Of a stretch of DNA of 64,000 bases, positions 57,479-64,000 are shown in pieces; the first letter of the stretch is position 1, and every line of letters starts with the position of its first letter. Where the stretch lies: contig NZ_CP015756.1 in NCBI RefSeq assembly GCF_001877035.1, positions 2,905,001 to 2,969,000 of the forward strand. Reading direction: 5' to 3'. Position numbers and translations under genes: made by a program. Origin of the DNA: Clostridium estertheticum subsp. estertheticum (GTDB lineage Bacteria > Bacillota > Clostridia > Clostridiales > Clostridiaceae). The notes below the pieces were generated by a model, which saw only the letters and a list, made by a program, of their open reading frames with translations, was not told the DNA's origin and made no database searches.

Positions 57479-58654
57479 TTAAATTGCTTTATCAAATAAG
57501 TCTGTAAAATTATTTATAATGTTATCCCATACCCTAGATTTTTTAATATCTCTATCACTACAAATATTAATCTTACCACATAGTTTGTTATCAACATATA
57601 TTTCACAAGATCCAATAACTACATTTTTTTTATAATCTATCAATCCTTGTTTTAGAACGAGTTTTTTAGTTATTATATTCTTATTACCTCTTTCAAGAGT
57701 TAGAAGAAAATCTTCTTGTGCTTTAGCGATTAGAAACTTGTCACCCTTTTTATTTAAAATTACTTTTTCTAAATTTTGATCCTTCACTATTACCTTTTTA
57801 GTTTCAAATTTAGAGAAACCATAATTCATTAACATACTTGCATCACTATTTCTTATTTTAAAAGTTGGTGCACCCATAATTATTGCAAGCACTCTAACAT
57901 TATTTTGTTTTGCAGTAGCTGATATGCAATATTTTGCTTCATTTGTAAATCCAGTTTTAAGTCCATCACATCCATTAAAAAATCTAACAAGCTTATTATG
58001 GTTTACGAGACCTATAGGAGCTTTCCTTCCCTCAGAAATAGTTTCCATGTATGTTGATGAATATTTTAATATTTTAGGATGTTTTAATAATTCTCTAGAC
58101 ATAATTGAAATATCATATGCTGTTGTAATATGTCCATCTGCACTTAAACCAGTGCAGTTTTTAAAACTAGTATCTTTCATATCCAAACTTTTAGCTTTTG
58201 CATTCATCATATTAACAAAAGCCCCTTCACTACCTGCTAAGTACTCTGCCATTGCAACGGCTGCATCATTTCCTGATGCAATAGCAATTCCTTTTAAAAT
58301 TTCTTCTACAGTTCTAACTTCACCTGTATCAAGTATCATACTACTTCCACCCATTTTTTTCGAGTTTTCACTTACAGTTATCTTATCGGTTAATTTTATT
58401 TTACCAGAATCTACTGCCTCCATAGCAAGTAACATAGTCATTATTTTAGTTACCGAAGCTGGAGCAAATTTTTCATGAGAATTTTTTTCATATATTATTT
58501 TGCCACTAGTTGGTTCCATTAATAATGCTGACTTTGCCTGAACGACAATCCCTTTGTCATCTTTATTTTCTGCTTTGGCCGGCATGTTACAAAACTGCGT
58601 GGTAAAAATTAATGATAACATTAAACATAATACATTTCTAAATCTTCTTTTCAT
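57479..58654 (-). CDS. D-alanyl-D-alanine carboxypeptidase (DacF-like), second copy
   Basis: 391 aa. Signal peptide of about 31 residues (KRRFRNVLCLMLSLIFTTQF, then cleavage near AKA). Motifs ASVTKIMTML (SxxK), ASGNDAAVAM (SxN) and DGLKTGFTNEAKY (KTG) are intact. Beta domain and basic C-terminal stretch (DRDIKKSRVWDNI) complete a normal PBP5-like protein. The ATG at 58654 follows GAGGAGG. In Bacillus dacF is a forespore gene; which of the two copies here corresponds is not clear. Confidence 0.93.
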   Translation of the reverse strand: MKRRFRNVLCLMLSLIFTTQFCNMPAKAENKDDKGIVVQAKSALLMEPTSGKIIYEKNSHEKFAPASVTKIMTMLLAMEAVDSGKIKLTDKITVSENSKKMGGSSMILDTGEVRTVEEILKGIAIASGNDAAVAMAEYLAGSEGAFVNMMNAKAKSLDMKDTSFKNCTGLSADGHITTAYDISIMSRELLKHPKILKYSSTYMETISEGRKAPIGLVNHNKLVRFFNGCDGLKTGFTNEAKYCISATAKQNNVRVLAIIMGAPTFKIRNSDASMLMNYGFSKFETKKVIVKDQNLEKVILNKKGDKFLIAKAQEDFLLTLERGNKNIITKKLVLKQGLIDYKKNVVIGSCEIYVDNKLCGKINICSDRDIKKSRVWDNIINNFTDLFDKAI

Positions 58655-58804
58655 ATTTATCCTCCTCATAATCCTTTATGCTAGATGACAATTCATAAAA
58701 GTCATCTGCACTGCTTAAAATTCATAACATTATTTTTACCAAAACATATTGATATTATCACTATTTATCTATAATAATTAAAAAATTTATTTTATCCATA
58801 GAAC

Positions 58805-58850
58805 AAAAATAAGAATTCGTCTTTATTTATAAAGACGAATTCTTATTTTT
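58805..58850 (-). terminator. Perfect 21-pair terminator after the XerD-like gene
   Basis: AAAAATAAGAATTCGTCTTTA and its exact complement with loop TTTA, ending in T on both strands, 60 bases past the recombinase stop. Confidence 0.88.
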
Positions 58851-58912
58851 CTCTGTTCACTTTGTGATATGAAAACTAATTAATTTATTTAAATTATTTT
58901 CTAAATGTATAT

Positions 58913-59791
58913 CTATGCTCTAGGAAAAGTGTTCTTGTAAATCTCTGCTATTTTATTTTTTTTAATTACTGTTGAATAAATTTGAGTTGTGGACATACTA
59001 TTATGTCCAAGTAGCTCCTGAACTGCACTTATACCTGCACCATTTTGTAATAAATGTACAGCAAATGAATGTCTTATTGTGTAAGAATTTATTGTTTTTT
59101 TTATGCTAGTAGTTTTAGCATATTCTTTAATGATTTTCCAAAAACCTTGCCTTGTCATTTTCTCACTTTTTGTGTTTAAAAAAAGTAAATTTAAGTTATT
59201 TAAGTTTATTTTATTTCTAATCTTTAAATATTCTGACGTACAGCTAATCGCATGTGTACCTATTGGAATTATTCTTTCATTTTTTCTACCATTATTACAT
59301 GTTATGTATAACGAATCTAAATTAATATCATATACTGTTAAACTCAAAAGTTCCGAGACCTTCATGCCTGTTGCATACATTAATTCTAACATTGCTTTAT
59401 CTCTACATCCTTTAATTGTTAATTGCTCTGGTTGATTTAATAATTCATCTATCTCCTCAATTGATAAAATCTGAGGTATATTCCGTTTGATTTTTGGGAG
59501 AGAAAAATAAGCTGTTGGATCATTTTGGGCAAGGTTGTTTTTAATAAGATATTTATAGTAATTTCTAATAGAAACAATACTTCTTGCTATCGAACTATTC
59601 GCTTTGCCTTCTTTTTTTAGATACTCAGAATAAGCCATTATTGTTATGTTATCAACTGTTTCGTGGGTTTCATTTCTCTTCTCCGTGAAGTCAATGAATC
59701 GTTTTACATCTCTCGTGTAGGCGTCAATAGTATTTCTCGTCAACTTATTATTTTGTAATTTTTTTATATAAATCGTCAATAAATCATTCAT
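58913..59791 (-). CDS. XerD-like tyrosine recombinase with altered catalytic residues
   Basis: 292 aa, XerC/XerD length. An N-terminal SAM-like core-binding domain (residues 1-95) is followed by a catalytic domain. Arg-I is Lys144 (YATGMKVSELL, where XerD has LRVSEL). The lysine hairpin is GRKNERIIPI. The usual HxLRH is YTIRH, so His becomes Tyr237, while Arg240 is kept. His263 (LLGHNSMST) and the nucleophile Tyr272 (TTQIYSTV) are present. In clostridia a xerD gene usually lies between dacF and spoIIM, as here, so it may be the resident XerD gone divergent. Confidence in the family is high, in activity low. Confidence 0.85.
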   Translation of the reverse strand: MNDLLTIYIKKLQNNKLTRNTIDAYTRDVKRFIDFTEKRNETHETVDNITIMAYSEYLKKEGKANSSIARSIVSIRNYYKYLIKNNLAQNDPTAYFSLPKIKRNIPQILSIEEIDELLNQPEQLTIKGCRDKAMLELMYATGMKVSELLSLTVYDINLDSLYITCNNGRKNERIIPIGTHAISCTSEYLKIRNKINLNNLNLLFLNTKSEKMTRQGFWKIIKEYAKTTSIKKTINSYTIRHSFAVHLLQNGAGISAVQELLGHNSMSTTQIYSTVIKKNKIAEIYKNTFPRA

Positions 59792-59835
59792 AATTTCTCT
59801 CCTATATTATAGGGAATGTTAATACTTTACATACG

Positions 59836-60063
59836 TTAGACTCTAAAAAATAAATAAAATGTAAGAACATAATTATAAACTAATTTATAATTATTATCAA
59901 CTATTTTGTAAACCATAACACTGTTTATATATCTCTTTGGGTTATTAATTAATCTTGAGAGAGAAAAATCTACAAACTTGGGGAGAAAAATACCCATTAC
60001 TATTAAAATAATAAAACACTTAATTGATAATATAACAAAATGGAATAAATCCTTATGCTTCAT
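59836..60063 (-). CDS. Small membrane protein coupled to spoIIM
   Basis: 75 aa. A single hydrophobic span at about residues 8-29 (FVILSIKCFIILIVMGIFLP) is followed by a basic stretch and an aromatic-rich end (VYNYVLTFYLFFRV). Its ATG overlaps the spoIIM stop by four bases, so it is translated with spoIIM. Probably a sporulation membrane protein by context only; family not recognised. Confidence 0.65.
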   Translation of the reverse strand: MKHKDLFHFVILSIKCFIILIVMGIFLPKFVDFSLSRLINNPKRYINSVMVYKIVDNNYKLVYNYVLTFYLFFRV

Positions 60064-60710
60064 TTGCTTAGACTTCCCAAATTATTAATAAGATTTTTAA
60101 CAAAATAAGGTGCTATATATGATTCTATAATTATCCCTATAAATAAGAAAGCAATTATTACAATAAATATAACGCTATAATATATTATTCTGCTAGATAT
60201 ACTACTTGTCCATTGTTTATTGAACTTGTTTCTTAATAACATTATAGAAAATTCCATTGATATCACCGATGCAAAAATAGTGCATGGAATATAAATTAAA
60301 TTTTGAGGTAATACCCCTAGCATTGCAATACCAATACCACTCTTTCCTAGCCCACTAATCATAAAACTAAATGTGAACCCAACTGTAAATCCTTTTAACA
60401 AATCAATGATCACAATAATTGGTAAACCCACAATAGTTAACCCTAAAAACCATAGAAAAATAATTACTGGTAAATTGTTTTTTATTGATTGAAAAAATAT
60501 TAATTTATAACTAATCCCACTTGTGTTTGAAGGATCAATAAAATTAACTAAATAATTCACTAAATCCTTGTGTTCAAATTCACCCATATACTTCACACTA
60601 TAAATCCCTAAAATTATACCTGTAAATACACACAAAATACTTATAATATACAACCAATAATTCTCTTGTATATGTTTATTTACATTACTTACCAATGTGT
60701 TAGATGACAT
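60060..60710 (-). CDS. spoIIM: Stage II sporulation protein M
   Basis: 216 aa, five or so membrane spans. In Bacillus SpoIIM is the scaffold of the SpoIID-SpoIIM-SpoIIP complex that drives engulfment. MGEFEHKDLVNYLVNFI, FLWFLGLTIVGLPIIVIIDL and GFTFSFMISGLGKSGI match the family; the start follows AAGGGGGA. It is upstream of the XerD-like gene, and the small gene after it is coupled. Confidence 0.93.
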   Translation of the reverse strand: MSSNTLVSNVNKHIQENYWLYIISILCVFTGIILGIYSVKYMGEFEHKDLVNYLVNFIDPSNTSGISYKLIFFQSIKNNLPVIIFLWFLGLTIVGLPIIVIIDLLKGFTVGFTFSFMISGLGKSGIGIAMLGVLPQNLIYIPCTIFASVISMEFSIMLLRNKFNKQWTSSISSRIIYYSVIFIVIIAFLFIGIIIESYIAPYFVKNLINNLGSLSK

Positions 60711-61013
60711 AATTTTTCCCCCTTGTTAATCATTATATTTTTTTATAGCTACTCATAATATGTTATTAAAATCCACTCACGTTATATTCATGCTAGACTT
60801 CACCTTATTTAAGATAAAATTGAACATAAATAATTACAATATCTTAATTAATATTTATGATAACAAACGAGTTTATATGCATATTTAATTTAACATTAAT
60901 AACCACATTACAATTTTATCTTTATTTGCAAAATTATTTTTATATAACTTAATATTATAGGCTCTATTACGGCATAATATATATTAGAGATTATAAAAAA
61001 GGTGGCGAATATT
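60711..61013. other. Intergenic region between spoIIM and the TnpB-related gene
   Basis: About 300 bases of AT-rich DNA with divergent promoters expected. No gene, no clear transposon end, and no group I intron-like structure seen. It contains AGCTACTCAT at 60747-60756, which recurs once past the TnpB-related gene at 62821-62830. Confidence 0.45.
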
Positions 61014-62699
61014 TTGAGAATAGAAACTAATTCTTCTACAAGAATATATAAAGATAAGCTTAGCTTTGAAAATCTCAACAATCTATCGAATATACTGTAT
61101 ATTGGTAATGAAGCTAAAATTAAAACTTATTCAATTCTTGTTTACAATCATGAGAAAGGTCTTTCTCAGAGTATTCATTTAACTATTAAAAATATGTTTA
61201 ATCTTAATACTTATTATACAAACTATGCTGTTTGCGAAGCTAAATGGAATAAATCTTCTAATGTTGAATTAAACAAAATGTACATAGATGATTTAAAGCA
61301 GAACATTAATCATAGAGAGAAATCAGCTAAGGATTTAACTAATAAAATTAAATTTTGGAGTAAAATTCATACTCATATTATCGATATATCTAAGGCTATT
61401 AAAAATAGTAAAAGCCTCCCCAAATTTAAGTATTATAGACCATATTATTTTTATATGTCAGATGATAAGATTTTTGTTGAGGCAAATTATAAAAATAAAA
61501 CAATTATATATAATATGTACGATTTTGAACATGCTCTTGTCGTAAAAAAAATTAGCAGATTAACTAATAAACTGAATATGATTAAGCGTGGTATAGGTTA
61601 TCAAAAACAAAAACTTGCAAGACTTAATACAAGTGCAGTAAAATCATGTTTTGGTACTAAGAAACTATTCAAAGCCCAGCATACATTATATAACGAGCAT
61701 TTTGAATGGAAAGAAGACTTCTATAAAGCTAGACATAAAACTATAGAACTTCAAGGACTTAAAACAGTTACACAAGGAAATGCTTGTGTTAAATACAACT
61801 ACGAAACGAATTTACTAAAGATCCAACTGCCATATGAAAATAAAATAGGTGCATATCATAGTTCACAATGGTTTGAAGTAGAAAATGTTGATTTTCCTTA
61901 CCATAAAGACTTATTAATAGAAGCTCTAAACACTAAAAATTCCCCTGTTTCCTTACGAATTGAAGACAAAGGAGATTACTTTTTGTTTAAGCCATCTTAT
62001 AAACTATTTAAAGATGAAAGTCAAATTAATTGTTCTAAGGCAAATGGAATTGTAGGCTATGATATAAACTACGACCATATTGCATGGAGTGAAACTGATT
62101 GTATCGGCAACCTATTAGACTTTGGCACTATACATTTTAATATAGCAAATAAAACTTCAGGGCAAATTTCAAAAATTTTAGAAAAGGGTGCCTTAGGACT
62201 TGTTCAAATAGCCAGGGATAAAAATAAACCACTTGCTGGTGAGGATATTAAAAACATCAGTAAATCCAAATTAACTTATGGGAATACTAAACGAAATATA
62301 AAAATCAGTATGTTTGCGCATAAAAAAATCATTGAAGCAATCAGTTCTAGGGCTTTTAAAGAAAATTTAGCCGTATTTTATGTTAATCCAGCATACACTA
62401 GCCAAATGGGTAAAATAAAATATATGAAAGCTAAAGGAATATCTATTCATGTATCCGCTGCATATTGTATAGCTCGTAGAGCTCTTGGGTATAAAGAGAA
62501 AATACCTTTGATATATAGAACATTTACAACTAATTGGAGGGTACTGTCCAAAGAGTTAAAGACACTTAAAATACATTATTTATATAAAATTTCAAGCACC
62601 TTCGGATACACAGACTTAAAAGCTTTTGTAAAAGATACTATAGTAAGCAATTATACTGTCTTCAAAGAAAAGCCTATTATAAAGTTTAGTTTTAATTAA
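61014..62699 (+). CDS. TnpB-related RuvC-like protein (IS200/IS605 OrfB type), solitary
   Basis: About 561 aa, longer than the usual 350-450 aa TnpB. The first two thirds are basic and aromatic-rich. The C-terminal RuvC fold has motif I GIVGYDINYDH with Asp, motif II LAGEDIKNI with Glu, and motif III region VNPAYTSQMGKIKYMKAKG then IHVSAAYCIARRALGY, where TnpB normally has D-x-N-A-A; here His replaces that Asp. The CxxC zinc ribbon is absent. TTG at 61014 (GGTGG eight bases upstream) fits better than GTG at 61002. (Residue numbers from the GTG: D354, E414, H483.) No TnpA neighbour. TnpB proteins are RNA-guided nucleases; whether this one cuts DNA is unknown. Confidence 0.82.
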   Translation: MRIETNSSTRIYKDKLSFENLNNLSNILYIGNEAKIKTYSILVYNHEKGLSQSIHLTIKNMFNLNTYYTNYAVCEAKWNKSSNVELNKMYIDDLKQNINHREKSAKDLTNKIKFWSKIHTHIIDISKAIKNSKSLPKFKYYRPYYFYMSDDKIFVEANYKNKTIIYNMYDFEHALVVKKISRLTNKLNMIKRGIGYQKQKLARLNTSAVKSCFGTKKLFKAQHTLYNEHFEWKEDFYKARHKTIELQGLKTVTQGNACVKYNYETNLLKIQLPYENKIGAYHSSQWFEVENVDFPYHKDLLIEALNTKNSPVSLRIEDKGDYFLFKPSYKLFKDESQINCSKANGIVGYDINYDHIAWSETDCIGNLLDFGTIHFNIANKTSGQISKILEKGALGLVQIARDKNKPLAGEDIKNISKSKLTYGNTKRNIKISMFAHKKIIEAISSRAFKENLAVFYVNPAYTSQMGKIKYMKAKGISIHVSAAYCIARRALGYKEKIPLIYRTFTTNWRVLSKELKTLKIHYLYKISSTFGYTDLKAFVKDTIVSNYTVFKEKPIIKFSFN

Positions 62700-62749
62700 A
62701 TTATTCAGATAAATTACTTCAATATAAAAATAAAAAATGGCTTTATAGC

Positions 62750-62998
62750 TTATAGTTACCCTAAAATCTAAGGTTGCTACGCAGTGAAGGCACTTACGTG
62801 ATAGGGGTGCATTAATTATGAGCTACTCATGAAATAATTATAATTGTAGCTTATTATAAAAATTAGCTTGTTTAGAATTCTAAACAAGCTCTATGTTACA
62901 AGGATATTGTTTCTTACTGTTCTTAGTTCAATGAGAACTGGACCGCTTTTGAGGTTTACAATCGCCCACTTCTATAAGTGGTTCGTATGTTGAATTAA
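62750..62998 (+). ncRNA. Structured region downstream of the TnpB-related gene, candidate omega RNA
   Basis: About 250 bases with several stem-loops in a row and visibly more G and C than other spacers: TACGCAGTGAAGGCACTTACGTG (hairpin with AGTG-AAGG-CACT), ATGAG-CTA-CTCAT, AGCTAC/GTAGCT, a perfect 26-base palindrome at 62865-62890, GTTCT/AGAAC, and CCACTT-CTAT-AAGTGG at 62966-62981. TnpB guide RNAs lie immediately past the gene and read out of the element, so place and direction fit. No RNA family was matched; boundaries are guesses. Confidence 0.5.
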
Positions 62999-63041
62999 TT
63001 CACCTCTTCTCCATAAATTTCACTATAAAAAGGAAACCACC

Positions 63042-63070
63042 TTTACGGATTACATATTTTGTGTTATAAT
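63042..63070 (+). promoter_or_regulatory. Sigma-A type promoter of a short unit
   Basis: TTTACG, exactly 17 bases, then perfect TATAAT. It drives transcription toward the short unit ending in the terminator at 63242-63275, about 200 bases in all. Confidence 0.72.
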
Positions 63071-63086
63071 ACTTGTATAGAGGTGA

Positions 63087-63236
63087 TTCAATATCAATAT
63101 CAATACTAAAAAAATAGAAAAACTACCAAATAAAAATTTAACTACTAAACTTAATTCTAAGGAAGATTCAATTTCTAATGATAATTTGATTTACGATTCT
63201 TTTGAAGAATATCTTAATAACTATAATTCTAATTAA
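63087..63236 (+). pseudogene. Short open frame without an ordinary start codon
   Basis: An open frame of about 49 codons, with NTKKIEKLPNKNLTTKL near its start and SFEEYLNNYNSN at its end, follows GAGGTGAT at an ordinary distance, but it contains no ATG, GTG or TTG near the site; ATC codons stand where a start is expected (63093, 63099). It may be a gene inactivated by one change, use a rare start, or be a small RNA with a chance frame. The promoter and terminator are intact. The polar sequence and FEEYLNNY end loosely recall Spo0E-family peptides, which is weak. Confidence 0.35.
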
Positions 63237-63241
63237 TATTA

Positions 63242-63275
63242 AGGATGTAAGCTTTTGCTTACATCCTATTATTTT
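63242..63275 (+). terminator. Strong rho-independent terminator of the short unit
   Basis: AGGATGTAAGC, loop TTTT, GCTTACATCCT, then ATTATTTTT. The 11-pair stem is perfect. Confidence 0.9.
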
Positions 63276-63339
63276 TCTTAAGCCTTCCTATTAAACAAAA
63301 TAAAAGAGCATCTATTAAAGACACTCTTAATCTATCCAT

Positions 63340-63515
63340 TTAGCTAACCCTATTTTGTAATCTTAGCTTATCAGCAACCATTTCTATAAATTCAGAATTA
63401 GTTGGTTTACCTTTAGCATAATATTATCAATCTTACCTTCAACCATATCCCTTCTTTCAAATAGAGCAAGTTGTATTAACAATATTGGATTTCGAGATTT
63501 ACAGTTTAAATTTAA
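63340..63515 (-). pseudogene. Remnant ending in the Spo0A C-terminal signature
   Basis: Read on the minus strand, the last 26 codons give YAKGKPTNSEFIEMVADK then LRLQNRVS and stop, very close to the end of Spo0A (KPTNSEFIAMVADKLRL in Bacillus). Just upstream this frame has a stop, but the next frame reads on with LLIQLALFERRDMVEGKIDNIM, so a single-base loss near 63420 would account for the break. The 5-prime part is missing. Intact Spo0A is about 265-275 aa, so this is a fragment, presumably of a second spo0A-like gene. Confidence 0.6.
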
Positions 63516-63522
63516 TATTGAA

Positions 63523-63540
63523 GAGAGCCCTTAGGCTCTC
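63523..63540 (-). terminator. Small hairpin after the spo0E-family gene
   Basis: GAGAGCC and GGCTCTC with a four-base loop, 35 bases past the spo0E-family stop. No long T run follows, so it is a weak terminator or a processing site. Confidence 0.45.
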
Positions 63541-63575
63541 CCAACCAATCAATTTGATACGATAACTCGAAAATC

Positions 63576-63734
63576 TTAATCTAATAGATCATCGTATTCA
63601 TTTAGTAGTCCATCTAGCTTTTGGCTTAGCTCTACCAGTTTTGGGTCAGTTAATCTGTCTTTTTCGTTGATTAACTGGTGCATCGCTTTTCTTAAGTCTT
63701 CAATCTTTTGTGTTATTTCATTCATATTTGTCAT
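63576..63734 (-). CDS. Spo0E-family aspartyl-phosphate phosphatase
   Basis: 52 aa. The helical-hairpin peptide starts MTNMNEITQKIEDLRKAMHQ and has the diagnostic SQxLD motif in LSQKLDGLLNEYDDLLD. Family members dephosphorylate Spo0A~P and so delay sporulation. AAAGGTGGG lies six bases before the ATG. A remnant with the Spo0A C-terminal signature lies just downstream on the same strand. Short enough to be overlooked by gene callers. Confidence 0.88.
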   Translation of the reverse strand: MTNMNEITQKIEDLRKAMHQLINEKDRLTDPKLVELSQKLDGLLNEYDDLLD

Positions 63735-64000
63735 AATATCCCACCTTTCGTTAATAATTATAACGAAAATTCAGATATTTTAGTTTATTAATATATGAGT
63801 AATTAGCATTCACTGTTTGCAATTCATTGAATTTATCTATGTAAATAATAATTAAAGATAATTATTTGAACGACAAAAAGACCTAATTACGTAATTGGTG
63901 AGGTGTAATAACCTTTAATCCTATCCGTAATCTTTTAATTTTTTTTCAAAGGTTCGCATCATAACAATATTACCTTTTGTGCTACAAAATAGTACACAAA
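63735..64000. other. Right-edge intergenic sequence
   Basis: 266 AT-rich bases to the window end, the leader and promoter area of the spo0E-family gene on its left. AATTACGTAATT at about 63890 is a small palindrome. No gene is seen. Confidence 0.4.

Noticed and set aside
60711-61013. Group I intron or IStron upstream of the TnpB-related gene
   Set aside because: Clostridial IStrons carry a structured intron several hundred bases long; this spacer is short, AT-rich and shows no comparable structure.
63780-64000. Spo0A box or further gene at the right edge
   Set aside because: CGACAAA-type words are present but do not match TGTCGAA well, and no open frame with a ribosome site is seen.

Overview
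The window comes from a low-GC, endospore-forming Firmicute, most likely a Clostridium of the sensu stricto group. This rests on the very AT-rich sequence, strong AGGAGG-type ribosome binding sites, several TTG/GTG starts, the sporulation genes (spoVM, ylbJ, ytfJ/gerW, spoIIM, a spo0E-family gene), acetate fermentation genes (pta-ackA), and a housekeeping gene order close to that of Bacillus subtilis.

Layout. 1-11.7 kb, minus strand: rimM (cut by the left edge), khpA, rpsP, ffh, ylxM, ftsY, smc, a 32-residue membrane peptide, a radical SAM gene, rnc, acpP, plsX, rpmF and yceD. This covers ribosome maturation, signal recognition particle targeting, chromosome condensation and lipid initiation. 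11.8-14.1 kb: ackA and pta. 14.6-17.1 kb, plus strand: tmcAL and ylbJ, converging with a coiled-coil gene followed by coaD, rsmD, recG, fakA and yloU (minus). rpmB (plus) diverges from yloU and converges on spoVM through an array of tandem terminators. 23.6-38.2 kb, minus: a small membrane protein, thiN, rpe, rsgA, prkC, stp, rlmN, rsmB, fmt, def, priA, coaBC, rpoZ, gmk, remA and yicC, many overlapping or only a few bases apart. 38.4-49.7 kb is more lineage-specific: an aminotransferase, a purine permease, asparaginase, three small unknown proteins, a large secreted glycosidase-like protein, an OhrR-type regulator, a small membrane protein and a two-gene flavin/iron-sulfur redox unit. 50-60.7 kb: clpE, a PAP2 protein, two penicillin-binding D,D-carboxypeptidases, a DUF2953/ytfJ pair, scpAB, a XerD-like recombinase and spoIIM with a small partner gene.

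The right end (60.7-64 kb) is the accessory part. It holds a solitary TnpB-related RuvC protein with no transposase gene beside it, followed by about 240 bases rich in stem-loops that could be its guide (omega) RNA. Next come a short transcription unit with promoter and terminator but no ordinary start codon, a broken remnant ending in the Spo0A C-terminal signature, and an intact small spo0E-family gene. This is the best candidate for an undescribed system. The protein lacks the usual zinc ribbon and has His where TnpB proteins normally carry the third catalytic Asp.

No rRNA, tRNA or CRISPR array was recognised. Family names come from recognising protein sequences by eye; no database search was run.
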